64,000 nt of DNA from Actinopolymorpha singaporensis. GTDB lineage: Bacteria; Actinomycetota; Actinomycetes; Propionibacteriales; Actinopolymorphaceae. A model generated the notes under the pieces. That model worked only from the letters and a program-made list of their open reading frames with translations. It did not search any database and had not been told where the DNA came from. The stretch lies in assembly GCF_900104745.1 (NCBI RefSeq), contig NZ_LT629732.1, forward strand, positions 3,397,981 through 3,461,980, in the 5' to 3' direction. Positions 24,631 to 34,647 of this stretch are shown piece by piece; the stretch's first letter is position 1, and the number at the start of each line of letters is the position of its first letter. A program made the position numbers and the translations under genes.

Positions 24631-25086
24631 GGGAGACCTCGCAGTGGAAGGGAGAACGGACAGGGACGGGGGGAGTGGACAGGGGACGAGGCAGGGAGCA
24701 GAGCTGCGCCGGTGGAGTGGCCTCGGAAAGGGGTGCGCCGACGGATGCGCAGAAGGGGACGGGGGGAGCCACGCGGAAGGAGAGGCCCGAGAAGATCGGC
24801 CGTAACGTGCCCGCGGGAGGGGAACCGCGGAACGCCGGCCCCGGCGTGGCGGGAGGGACTCGGGCGAACGAGCGCGAAGTGCCGCGGAAGACTGAGCCGG
24901 CCGGATCGGCCTGGAGGCGTGACCCGATCGTAGAACGTTCACCGCATCGTCGGCAACGACGCCGAGACTGCAGTGAGGGGACTTTCGATCATTCGCAGGA
25001 CACGGGATCACGCCAGGTTGATCATGGTGGTACGTCCTCCTCGGTCACTGAACCCCGCCTGGTTGAGACCGCCATTCGATCTTCTC
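24631..25086. other. Non-coding purine-rich stretch upstream of the APH-like gene
   Basis: 456 bases without a convincing gene. From about 24600 to 24860 the plus strand is strongly purine-rich (many GGGGA/GGAG runs), so the transcribed leader of the minus-strand gene would be pyrimidine-rich. No hairpin or known riboswitch was recognised. Open frames here have no ribosome site or recognisable product. Confidence 0.4.
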
Positions 25087-25160
25087 CCCTGGCTAGCTCA
25101 ACGGAAGAGCGGGCGATCCGGCAAGATCGTCCTGTCGCGGTTCGACTCCGCGGCCAGGGT
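25087..25160 (+). tRNA. tRNA-like element with aberrant anticodon arm
   Basis: 74 bases fold as a tRNA: a perfect 7-bp acceptor stem (CCCTGGC with GCCAGGG), U8-A9 equivalent, a 4-bp D stem GCTC/GAGC around AACGGAA, and a 5-bp T stem CGCGG/CCGCG around TTCGACT. The middle is abnormal: 25 bases replace the usual 23, forming either an 8-bp stem with a six-base loop CGGCAA or a 5-bp stem with a ten-base loop, and there is no U33. No amino acid identity can be assigned. CCA is not encoded; the discriminator is T. It may be a degenerate tRNA, a tRNA mimic, or an unusual tRNA. Confidence 0.5.
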
Positions 25161-25344
25161 CTCATCGACTGCGGGCTCCACCGAGCCGGACGAGTCAGGC
25201 GTGTGCCGAACGGGCCGAAGCGGACCAGCCGAGCCGATACGGTGTGCGTCGTAGGTGACACAGGGTGGTCGTCGTACGAACGCCGCGTGCCTTTCCGGCT
25301 CGCCGTGCCGGTCGTCCGCGCGAAACACCGGCGGGCGGGGGAAC

Positions 25345-27108
25345 ATGAACCCTGACGTCGCCGCAACGCCGGGGCACCCGTGCCCGGACCCGAGGAGCCT
25401 GAGCCTGACCATGACCGCGCCCGAACCGACCGCGCACGAATCCGACAACCCGGCCAGCTTCGCCGATCTCGGTCTGCGTCCGGAACTCCTCCACGAGCTG
25501 TCCACCCTGGGATACGAGGAGCCGACGCCGATCCAGCTCACGGCGATCCCCCCGATGCTGGCCGGGCGGGACGTGCTCGGACAGGCGGCGACGGGCACGG
25601 GCAAGACGGCAGCGTTCGCCCTCCCGATCCTGCAGCAGATGCCCGACGGTGACCGCGGTGCAGACCCCACCGCGCTCGTGCTGGTCCCCACACGCGAGCT
25701 GGCGGTACAGGTGTCGGAGGCGTTCCACAGGTACGGCCGGGGCATCGGCATCCGGGTGCTGCCCATCTACGGCGGTCAGCCGATCGGCCGCCAGCTGCGG
25801 TCGCTGTCGAACGGCGTCGACGTCGTGGTCGCCACCCCGGGACGCGCCCTCGACCACATCGGCCGCGACACCCTCCACCTGGACAGCCTGACCTGCGTCG
25901 TGCTGGACGAGGCCGACGAGATGCTCGACATGGGCTTCGCCGAGGACATCGAGGCGATCCTGCAGGAGACGCCGCAGGAACGCCAGACGGTGTTGTTCTC
26001 GGCGACGATGCCGCCGCGCATCGGCGGGATGGTCCGGCGCCACCTGCGTGACCCGGAGCGGATCGAGATCGAGCGGCGCGCACCGGAGCCCGGTGAGGCA
26101 CCTCTGGTACGACAGGTGGCGTACGTCATCCCGCGGGCGCACAAGCCGGCGGCGCTGGGCCGGGTCCTCGACGTCGAGTCACCCACGGCGTCACTGGTGT
26201 TCTGCCGTACGCGCGAGGAGGTCGACCAGCTCGCAGAGACGCTGAACGGCCGGGGCTACCGCGCAGAGGCTCTGCACGGCGGTATGAGCCAGGAGCAGCG
26301 CGACCGGGTCATGGGCCGGCTGCGCAGCCGTACCGCCGACCTGCTGGTGGCCACCGACGTGGCGGCTCGCGGCCTGGACATCGAACACCTCAGCCACGTC
26401 GTCAACTACGACGTGCCGTCCGCGCCGGAGTCCTACGTCCACCGGATCGGCCGGGTGGGCCGGGCCGGCCGGGAGGGCGTGGCCATCACACTGGCCGCCC
26501 CGCGCGAGCACCGGATGCTGAAGACGATCGAACGCGTCACCGGCCGCAGGATCGCGGTGGAGAAGATGCCGACGGTCGCCGACCTGCAGGCGCGCCGGCT
26601 GGAGCTCACCCGGGCCGCGTTGCACGAGAGCCTGCTCGAGGACGACCTGGACCACTTCCGGGTGGTGGTGGAGACCCTCACCGACGAGTTCGACGTGATG
26701 GAGGTGGCGCTGGCCGCGGTCAAGCTGGCGCACGAGGCCACCGGCGGCCGGGTCGACGAGGACGAGCCGGAGATCCCGAACGCGACCCCGGAGTCCGACG
26801 GTGCGCGACGCAAGGGCGACGGCGGACGTCCGCAGGGCGGTCGTGCGCGAGGCCGCGGCGCGGCAGGTGGTATGACCCGGCTGTTCGTCGGGCTCGGCCG
26901 GCGGGCAGGAGTGCGCCCGCAGGACCTGGTGGGGGCGATCGCCAACGAGTCCAGCCTGCGTGGGCGGGAGATCGGTGCCATCGAGATCACGGACAAGTTC
27001 TCCCTGGTGGAGGTGCCGGAGAACGCCGCCAACGAGGTCATCTCCGCGTTGCGGTCCACGACCGTGAAGGGCCGAAAGGTCAACGTACGCAGGGAACGCC
27101 AGCGCTGA
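25345..27108 (+). CDS. deaD: DEAD-box ATP-dependent RNA helicase, DeaD/CsdA-like
   Basis: 587 residues from the ATG at 25345 (GGGGGA upstream); an in-frame ATG at 25411 is the alternative. Helicase motifs in order: Q-motif with PTPIQ, ATGTGKT, PTRELA, TPGR, DEAD, SAT, then ATDVAARGLD and HRIGRVGRAGR. After the two RecA domains come a dimerisation-like segment, an Arg/Gly-rich linker, and a C-terminal DbpA-type RNA-binding domain (TRLFVGLGRRAGVRPQDLVGAI). It remodels RNA in ribosome assembly or at low temperature. It stands alone downstream of the tRNA-like element. Confidence 0.94.
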   Translation: MNPDVAATPGHPCPDPRSLSLTMTAPEPTAHESDNPASFADLGLRPELLHELSTLGYEEPTPIQLTAIPPMLAGRDVLGQAATGTGKTAAFALPILQQMPDGDRGADPTALVLVPTRELAVQVSEAFHRYGRGIGIRVLPIYGGQPIGRQLRSLSNGVDVVVATPGRALDHIGRDTLHLDSLTCVVLDEADEMLDMGFAEDIEAILQETPQERQTVLFSATMPPRIGGMVRRHLRDPERIEIERRAPEPGEAPLVRQVAYVIPRAHKPAALGRVLDVESPTASLVFCRTREEVDQLAETLNGRGYRAEALHGGMSQEQRDRVMGRLRSRTADLLVATDVAARGLDIEHLSHVVNYDVPSAPESYVHRIGRVGRAGREGVAITLAAPREHRMLKTIERVTGRRIAVEKMPTVADLQARRLELTRAALHESLLEDDLDHFRVVVETLTDEFDVMEVALAAVKLAHEATGGRVDEDEPEIPNATPESDGARRKGDGGRPQGGRARGRGAAGGMTRLFVGLGRRAGVRPQDLVGAIANESSLRGREIGAIEITDKFSLVEVPENAANEVISALRSTTVKGRKVNVRRERQR

Positions 27109-27122
27109 CCACCGCGTCCTCG

Positions 27123-27143
27123 GCTCCGTCCGGGCGGCGGAGC
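27123..27143 (+). terminator. Hairpin downstream of the helicase gene
   Basis: GCTCCG and CGGAGC pair around a nine-base G/C-rich loop 14 bp after the helicase stop. No T-run follows, as is common in high-GC actinobacteria; terminator function is inferred. Confidence 0.35.
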
Positions 27144-27239
27144 GGCCGGAACCGGCTCGCACCCGCGCCGCCGGACCGTTGAGACGTTCGTACGTCAGGA
27201 ATCGGACAGGCCTGGTCGCCCACACCCTGCTAGCGTCCT

Positions 27240-27250
27240 AGGAACGGTTC
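27240..27250. promoter_or_regulatory. GGAACGGTTCC palindrome upstream of sugar oxidoreductase gene
   Basis: An 11-bp palindrome with central G lies about 100 bp upstream of the Gfo/Idh/MocA gene. It is compatible with a GntR or LacI-type half-site arrangement, but no regulator is adjacent. Confidence 0.3.
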
Positions 27251-27348
27251 CGGCCCGCCTGGTGACCGCCCGCATCGCGAAGGGGCGCGAGGTCGCGCCG
27301 AGCCGCGACAGCCGATCCGACGACGACACTTCAGGGTGGGGATGCGGG

Positions 27349-28440
27349 ATGCCGGCGACCACGACGGTCGGAGTCATCGGGTGCGGACAGGTCAGCCACA
27401 TGTACCTCCCGATCCTGGGCCGGATGCCGGGGGTCGAGGTCGCCGCGGTGGCCGACGTCGACCAGGAGCGGGCGGCGCAGGTCGCCAAGAAGTACGACGT
27501 ACCGCAGGCGACGGACCCGCGGACCTTGCTGGAACGCTCGGACATCGAGGTGGTCGTCAACCTCACCCCGATCGCGGTGCACGTCGAGGTGAGCAAGGCG
27601 GCGTTGACAGCGGACAAGCACCTGTGGTCGGAGAAGCCGCTCGCTCCCACACTGGAGCAGGCGCGGGAACTCCTCGCGGAGGCCGACCAGCGTGGGCTGG
27701 CCGTGGGATGCGCTCCGGACACCCTGTTGGGCTCAGGATTCCAAGCCGCGCGGGCCGCTCTGGCCGACGGTGCGGTGGGCACTCCGCTGTCCGCGACCGG
27801 GCTGATGTTTCGGGGCGCGATGGGCCGGGCGAGCTTCTACACCGAGGGTGCGACACCCATTCTGGACATGGCGCCGTACTACTTCTCCGCGCTGGTCAAC
27901 CTGTTCGGCCCTGCGGTGAGGGTGAGCGGTGCGGCCCACACCCTGCGGGCGGGGGAGGAGCCGACCCGGCCGCCGGCGGGCGCGGCGATCGCCACCGCCG
28001 CGGTGGTGGAGTTCGCGAACGGCCTGCTCGCGAACACCGCGCTGGTGTGGGGCACCGACCATCCGCGGGAGGTTCCGGTGCTCACCGTCTACGGCAGCGA
28101 CGGTGAGCTCGCAGCACCGAACCCGAACAACTTCGGCGACCCCGCGTACGTCCGCCGGTACGGCGAGGACTGGAAGGAGGTCCCGGACAGCCGGCAGCCG
28201 GCCGAGCTTCCGCACAACCTGCGCGGGCTCGGCGTGGGTGAACTGGCCGCTGCGGTCCGGGCCGGCCGCAAACCAAGAGCTGGTGGTGACATCGCCTGCC
28301 ACGTGGTCGACCTGATCACCGGCCTGGTCCGCTCCGCCCAGACGGGTGAGCGGGTGGAGCTCACCACCACGTGCACCCCGGCACCGCCGCTGTCGGTGGA
28401 GGAGCGGGCGGCGCTGCTGGGCCAGGGCGAACGCTCGTAG
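27349..28440 (+). CDS. Gfo/Idh/MocA family oxidoreductase
   Basis: 363 residues. The N-terminal Rossmann fold reads VGVIGCGQVSHMYLPILGRMPGVEVAAVADVD, and the family motif EKPLAPTLEQAREL contains the catalytic Lys of E-K-P. The C-terminal beta-domain has DMAPYYFSALVNLFGPAVRVSG. It oxidises or reduces a sugar or cyclitol with NAD(P). It precedes an IolE/xylose-isomerase-like gene by about 110 bp, a pairing common in inositol and sugar-acid catabolic operons. Start ATG at 27349 follows a GGGATGCGGG stretch. Confidence 0.85.
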   Translation: MPATTTVGVIGCGQVSHMYLPILGRMPGVEVAAVADVDQERAAQVAKKYDVPQATDPRTLLERSDIEVVVNLTPIAVHVEVSKAALTADKHLWSEKPLAPTLEQARELLAEADQRGLAVGCAPDTLLGSGFQAARAALADGAVGTPLSATGLMFRGAMGRASFYTEGATPILDMAPYYFSALVNLFGPAVRVSGAAHTLRAGEEPTRPPAGAAIATAAVVEFANGLLANTALVWGTDHPREVPVLTVYGSDGELAAPNPNNFGDPAYVRRYGEDWKEVPDSRQPAELPHNLRGLGVGELAAAVRAGRKPRAGGDIACHVVDLITGLVRSAQTGERVELTTTCTPAPPLSVEERAALLGQGERS

Positions 28441-28466
28441 AACACAGGCAGGAAAGGGAGTCCGGC

Positions 28467-28556
28467 GTGACCCGAGGCCGCGCGGCGATCCCAAGGTGTC
28501 CGAGGCATATCGAGGCCCACAGAGGCGTACAGAGGCGTATCGAGGAGGCGGGATGA
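28467..28556 (+). CDS. Possible 29-residue leader peptide, translationally coupled to the isomerase gene
   Basis: GTG at 28467 follows GGAAAGGGAG at 28451-28460, better than the ribosome site of the next gene. The frame encodes 29 residues rich in Arg and ends with TGA overlapping the ATG of the next gene (ATGA). About five degenerate 10-bp units (AGAGGCGTAC-like) occur from 28500 to 28550. Translation is not proven; it may be a coupling or attenuation leader. Confidence 0.35.
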   Translation: MTRGRAAIPRCPRHIEAHRGVQRRIEEAG

Positions 28557-29425
28557 AGGTCGACCTGGGCTGTGGCCAGATCACGTGGCGAGGTGTCCCG
28601 GAGGAGAAGGTGCTCGCCGACATCGCCGAGGCCGGCTACGCCGGCGCGCCGTGGAGTGCCCGCGGTGGCCGCACGGCGAAGGAGATCGCCGAGATCTGGG
28701 GCGGGTACGGCCTGGCGCCCGCGCCCGGCTACTTCGGCGGCGACTTCTGGGAGGAGGACCGGCACGAGGAGTACGTCGCACAGGCGCGCGAACAGGCCCG
28801 CATCTCCAGCGAACTCGGGGTGGGCGAGCTCTACGTCTCCGCGGGCGGGTTCAACGCCACGACCCGCTCCGGTCGCACCCGACGGGACGTCGCCGCGCAC
28901 GCGGGTCCGGACGACGCTCTGTCGGAGAAGGACTTCGCCCAGCTGGTGCGGACCGTGGACGCGATCGCCCGCGCGACGCTGGAGTACGGCGTGCGGTCCT
29001 GTTACCACAACCACGTCGGCACGTTCGTGGAGACCGAGGACGAGATCGAGCGGCTGCTGGCCGCGGTGGACCCGGAGGTCCTGTTCCTCGGCCCCGACAC
29101 CGGGCACCTTGCCTGGGCGGGCGTCGACGTGGTGGAGTTCACCCGGCGGCACGCCGAGCGGATCAGGACGGCGCACCTGAAGGACGTCGACACCGCCGTG
29201 CGGGACCGCGGCCGGGAAGCGGGCTGGGACTACTCGACGTTCGAGAAGCACGCGATCTGGACCGAGGTGGGCCACGGCGAGGTCGACTTCGCCACGATGT
29301 TCTCCCTGCTGGACCAGGCCGGCTTCGACGGCTGGCTGATCGTGGAGACCGATGTCACCCAGCAGGAGACGCCGTTGGAGAGCGCCAGGATCAGCCGGGA
29401 CAACCTCCGCGCCCTCGGGGTCTGA
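28553..29425 (+). CDS. Sugar phosphate isomerase/epimerase, TIM-barrel (IolE-like)
   Basis: 290 residues. The AP-endonuclease-2 type barrel is recognisable from VDLGCGQITWRGVPEEKVLADIAEAGYAG, the metal-binding CYHNHVGTFVET, LGPDTGHLAWAG, IRTAHLKDVD and GWLIVETDVTQ. Family members include inosose dehydratase and sugar epimerases. It is in line with the Gfo/Idh gene, so joint breakdown of a cyclitol or sugar acid is likely. The stop codon lies inside the first unit of a 13-bp tandem repeat. Confidence 0.85.
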   Translation: MKVDLGCGQITWRGVPEEKVLADIAEAGYAGAPWSARGGRTAKEIAEIWGGYGLAPAPGYFGGDFWEEDRHEEYVAQAREQARISSELGVGELYVSAGGFNATTRSGRTRRDVAAHAGPDDALSEKDFAQLVRTVDAIARATLEYGVRSCYHNHVGTFVETEDEIERLLAAVDPEVLFLGPDTGHLAWAGVDVVEFTRRHAERIRTAHLKDVDTAVRDRGREAGWDYSTFEKHAIWTEVGHGEVDFATMFSLLDQAGFDGWLIVETDVTQQETPLESARISRDNLRALGV

Positions 29426-29494
29426 ACCCGGGGTCTGAACCCGGGGTCTGAACCCGGGGTCTGAACCCGGGGTCTGAACCCGGGGTCTGAACCC
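29417..29494 (+). repeat. Six tandem copies of a 13-bp unit containing the isomerase stop codon
   Basis: The unit GGGGTCTGAACCC occurs six times without interruption. The first copy supplies the last codons and TGA of the preceding gene. Each unit can form a GGGT/ACCC mini-hairpin with a CTGA loop and each carries TGA; because 13 is not a multiple of three, stops appear in all frames. Confidence 0.9.
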
Positions 29495-29703
29495 GGGACT
29501 GTCAAGCCGGGCCTGACGCCGTTTCCGGATCAGACTCGACGGGCGGCAAGCCGTTGCCTGGCGTCGCAGTCCTGTCGGGCCCGTTCCAGCCTCTCCAGGG
29601 CTGACCCGACCAGTGGGCGAGGGCTGCGAACAGCGGCGCCGGACCGCGATCCAGTTCGCTGGTCTCGTACTCCACCCGAGGTGGGACTTCGGTGAACGGG
29701 CGC

Positions 29704-31548
<1,845 letters not shown>

Positions 31549-31555
31549 GGCTTCG

Positions 31556-31561
31556 ATCGTA
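31556..31561 (-). promoter_or_regulatory. -10-like hexamer for leaderless transcription of the GAF gene
   Basis: TACGAT on the minus strand ends 7 bp before the ATG, the spacing typical of leaderless actinobacterial genes. No good -35 element was found. Confidence 0.35.
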
Positions 31562-31785
31562 GAGGGCTGTCAACCGGACCGACCGGGCGAAACCGGGGTG
31601 ATCACCCCAGCTTCGGCGGCCGTCCGCCAGGTTGATTCGGGGAATCCCCCACGCTCCTCGCATCACCGGGTCGTGGGCGCCTGATCGTGGTGCTGTCCGG
31701 TGCTCGTTCCGCCTGTACTGTCAGGGTTTTCGCCCTGCTGGGGTTTCGTCCGGGTGGGCTCGGAACGGCCCCGACCTCCCTACGA

Positions 31786-32811
31786 TCAGAACGTCCACGC
31801 GGCGAGCGCGGCGGTCGACCGTGCGTACTCGGAGAAGTCGCGCGGTTCACGGCCCAGCACACGCCGCACACCGTCTGTCAACGCCGCGTTGCGCCCGTCG
31901 AGCACCTCACCGAACAGCCCCGACAGCAGGGCGGCGAACTCCGCCGGAACGCCTTCCTCGACCAGGCCGGCGGCGAACTGGTCGACGGTGACCGGTACGT
32001 AGGTCACCTCACGTCCGGACGCGGCGGAGATCTCGGCGGCGACCTCGGCGAAGCGAAGCGAGCGCGGTCCGGTCAGCTCGTACACCTGAGCCTCGTGGCC
32101 CGGCTCGGTGAGGGTGGCGACCGCCACGTCGGCCAGATCGTCGGCGTCGACGAACGGCTCGGCGACATCGCCCGCGGGGAAGGGAAGCACGCCCGCGCGG
32201 ACGGCGTCGACCAGGAAGCCCTCGCTGAAGTTCTGCGCGAAGACGCTGGATCGTACGACCGTCCAGGCCGCGTCGCCCCCGCACTCTTCCCGCAGCACCT
32301 GCTCGGTCCGTTGCGCTTCGGGCTCCCCGCGCCCGCTGAGCAGGACCACCCGGCGTACACCACGGTCGACGGCCAACCGGGTGAACGCGCCCACCGTCTC
32401 CGCCGCCCCGGGGAAGCCGAGTTCGGGGACGTACGCGACGTATGCGGCGGAGGCGCCCTCCACGGCCGCCGGCCAGGTCCGAGCGTCCTCCCAGTCGAAG
32501 GGCGGAGTTCCGGACCGGGAGCCGATCCGGACGCGGGCGCCGCGGGCGGTGAGCCGCCGCGCGACCCGGGCGCCGGTCTTTCCCGTACCGGCCAGGACGA
32601 GCGTGGTGCCGGCCGCGTCCGGGTTCGCGTTCGAAAGCGGGACATGCCCCGGCTTCCGGCCGGCCTCCGGGGCTGTGGTCCGGGCTGTGGTCCGGGCTGT
32701 GGTCCGGGCTGTGGTCCGGGCTGTGGTCCGGGCTGTGGTCCGGACTGGGGTCCGGACTGGGGTCCGGACTGGGGTCTGGGCTGGGCTCTGGTCGGGTGCT
32801 GTCTGTGTCAT
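31786..32811 (-). CDS. NmrA-like NAD(P)-binding protein with repeat-coded N-terminal tail
   Basis: 341 residues from the ATG at 32811 (GGAG only 2 bp upstream, so weak). The Rossmann motif TLVLAGTGKTGARVARRLTARG begins near residue 68, and the atypical SDR pattern continues with VVLLSGRGEPEAQ, WTVVRSSVFAQNFSEGF and PFVDADDLADVA. Members reduce quinones or sense NADP state. The first 50 residues consist of PVRT and ARTT tetrapeptides coded by nine 12-bp units (32671-32778). The gene is divergent from an AraC regulator, a usual arrangement for such oxidoreductases and their control. Confidence 0.83.
   Translation of the reverse strand: MTQTAPDQSPAQTPVRTPVRTPVRTTARTTARTTARTTARTTARTTAPEAGRKPGHVPLSNANPDAAGTTLVLAGTGKTGARVARRLTARGARVRIGSRSGTPPFDWEDARTWPAAVEGASAAYVAYVPELGFPGAAETVGAFTRLAVDRGVRRVVLLSGRGEPEAQRTEQVLREECGGDAAWTVVRSSVFAQNFSEGFLVDAVRAGVLPFPAGDVAEPFVDADDLADVAVATLTEPGHEAQVYELTGPRSLRFAEVAAEISAASGREVTYVPVTVDQFAAGLVEEGVPAEFAALLSGLFGEVLDGRNAALTDGVRRVLGREPRDFSEYARSTAALAAWTF
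32671..32778. repeat. Nine tandem 12-bp units in the NmrA-like gene
   Basis: Six GGCTGTGGTCCG units are followed by three diverged GACTGGGGTCCG units. The period is a multiple of three, so copy number can vary without breaking the reading frame. Confidence 0.9.
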
Positions 32812-32911
32812 GGCTCCAGCCAACCGGCGCCGCGCTGGACGTGCCATGGCTGAGAAGCTCGATTCCATACGCGTGCGTCCAGGCCTGGCCGGAGGACCTA
32901 GACTCCCGGAC

Positions 32912-33928
32912 ATGGACCCCCTCGCCGGGCTGCTGTCCGGACCCCGCGCCCGACAGGCGTTCCTGTTGCGTGTGCTGCTCGACCCGCCGTGGTCGATGCG
33001 GGTACAGGACCAGGCGCCGCTGACCCTGGTGGTGATGGTGCGCGGCGACGGGTGGGTCCTGCCCGAGAGGGGCGAGCCCCGCCCGCTCCGGGCTGGGGAC
33101 GTCGCGCTCTTCCGGGGCCCCGAGCCGTACGTCGTAGCCGACCACCCGGACACGCCACCGCAGGTGGTCATCCACCCCGGCCAGCTCTGCACCACGCCGG
33201 CCGGCGAGACCCTGACGGCAGTACCCCGGCGGCATCGCCAAGGCGCTGGTCGCCCGGGCCGGACGATGGACCTCGGCGTGCGGAGCTGGGGAACCAACCC
33301 GCAAGGCCAGGTTGCCATGCTCGTCGGCACCTACCCCGAGGTCGGCGCGGTCGGGGCACTGCTGCTGGATGCCCTGCCTGCGTTGGTGGTCCTGCCGGGC
33401 GCGGCCTGGGACTCACCCCTGGTGCCGCTGCTCGGCGCCGAGGTGCAACGCGAGGACCCCGGGCAGGAGGTCGTACTGGACCGGCTGCTCGACCTGCTGG
33501 TGGTGATGTCGCTGCGGACGTGGTTCGCGCGCCCGGACACCGCCACGCCGCCGTGGTACGCCGCGCAGGACGATCCGGTTGTCGGCCGGGCGCTTCGGCT
33601 GTTGCAGAACGCACCCGCTCGGCCGTGGACGGTGGCCCGCCTCGCCGCGGAGTGCGGTGTGTCGCGCGCGGCGCTGGCACGCAGGTTCACCGAACTCGTG
33701 GGTGAGCCGCCGATGGCGTTCCTCGCCGGCTGGCGGCTCGCCCTCGCCGCCGACCTGCTGACCGAGCCGGGAGCCACTGTCGCGTCGGTGGCGACCAGGG
33801 TGGGGTACGCGAGTCCGTTCGCGCTCAGTACGGCGTTCAAGCGGGTGCGCGGAGTGAGCCCCCGCGAGCACCAACGACGTGCGGCGGCCGAACAGTCCGC
33901 GACTGTGAGGGCCGCGATCGGCGGCTGA
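32912..33928 (+). CDS. AraC family transcriptional regulator with cupin sensor domain
   Basis: 338 residues. N-terminal cupin-like ligand domain (LLDPPWSMRVQDQAPLTLVVMVRGDGWV; GDVALFRGPEPYVVADH), C-terminal double helix-turn-helix (WTVARLAAECGVSRAALARRF, then ASVATRVGYASPFALSTAFKRVRGVSPREHQ). It lies 100 bp from the divergent NmrA-like gene, which is its likely target. Frames open upstream of 32912 run antisense to that gene and are not used. Confidence 0.9.
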   Translation: MDPLAGLLSGPRARQAFLLRVLLDPPWSMRVQDQAPLTLVVMVRGDGWVLPERGEPRPLRAGDVALFRGPEPYVVADHPDTPPQVVIHPGQLCTTPAGETLTAVPRRHRQGAGRPGRTMDLGVRSWGTNPQGQVAMLVGTYPEVGAVGALLLDALPALVVLPGAAWDSPLVPLLGAEVQREDPGQEVVLDRLLDLLVVMSLRTWFARPDTATPPWYAAQDDPVVGRALRLLQNAPARPWTVARLAAECGVSRAALARRFTELVGEPPMAFLAGWRLALAADLLTEPGATVASVATRVGYASPFALSTAFKRVRGVSPREHQRRAAAEQSATVRAAIGG

Positions 33929-33944
33929 GGATCATCTCGGCAGG

Positions 33945-34601
33945 ATGGGCTGGATGCGACCACGTTCACCGGAACACCTGCGGCTGGCAACCCTGAACGT
34001 CTGGGGGACGCGCGGCGACTGGCCGCCCAGGCGTGAGCGCCTCGCCGCGGGCTTCGCCGAACTGGCGCCGGATCTCCTCACCCTGCAGGAAACCATCGTC
34101 ACCGACACCTACGACCAGGTGCGCGACGTACTCGGCGACGAGTACCTCCTGGTCCACCAGACCGCCCGGGAGGACGACGGCCAGGGCATCACCACGGCGA
34201 GCAGGTGGCCGGTCGGACAGGTGATCGAGGTCGACCTGCAGATCAACGACCGTACGGCTGGGTTCGCGTGCACCAGTCTGGTGACCGAGGTCCTGGCCCC
34301 GGAGCCGTTCGGCCGGATCTGGCTGGTCAACCACTTCCCGAGCTGGCGGCTCGACCTCGAACACGAGCGATGCCTGCAGACGGTGCGTACCGCCGGGTTG
34401 GTCGAACGCCTGGCCGCAGAACGCCCCGGGCACGTCATCGTCGCGGGGGACCTGGACGCCGACCCCGACGCCACCAGCATCCGGTTCTGGACCGGTCGGC
34501 ACCCGCTGGACGGCATGAGCGTGTGCTACCGCGACGCGTGGGCGAGCGCGCGCGACCACTTCGGTGTTGCCGTCGACCTCTCCGTGGCAAGCAGACCTTG
34601 A
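33945..34601 (+). CDS. Endonuclease/exonuclease/phosphatase family protein with internal deletion
   Basis: 218 residues, about 60 shorter than relatives. Present: metal-site Asn in LATLNVWG, Glu in LLTLQET, and VIVAGDLDADPDATSIRFWTG. In relatives CYRDAW is followed by a segment ending in a RRIDYVFVRC-type motif before WASDHFGVVADL; here CYRDAWASA runs directly into RDHFGVAVDLSV. The missing part holds residues of the catalytic core, so activity is doubtful. An in-frame deletion through a short GCGTGGGCGAGC-like repeat would explain it. It begins 16 bp after the AraC gene. Confidence 0.75.
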   Translation: MGWMRPRSPEHLRLATLNVWGTRGDWPPRRERLAAGFAELAPDLLTLQETIVTDTYDQVRDVLGDEYLLVHQTAREDDGQGITTASRWPVGQVIEVDLQINDRTAGFACTSLVTEVLAPEPFGRIWLVNHFPSWRLDLEHERCLQTVRTAGLVERLAAERPGHVIVAGDLDADPDATSIRFWTGRHPLDGMSVCYRDAWASARDHFGVAVDLSVASRP

Positions 34602-34647
34602 CAGGGATCGCCAGGGGAGGCACCGTCCCGGCATCGTGGCCAGGGCG

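Noticed and set aside
24675-25355. A 226-codon open frame on the plus strand between the APH-like gene and the helicase
   Set aside because: It reads straight through the tRNA-like element, has no ribosome site, no recognisable domain and an Arg/Gly-rich composition typical of chance frames in GC-rich DNA.
31786-33330. Extension of the NmrA-like gene to an upstream start at 33330
   Set aside because: The extra 170 residues are antisense to the AraC gene, show no homology-like pattern and bypass a plausible ATG at 32811.
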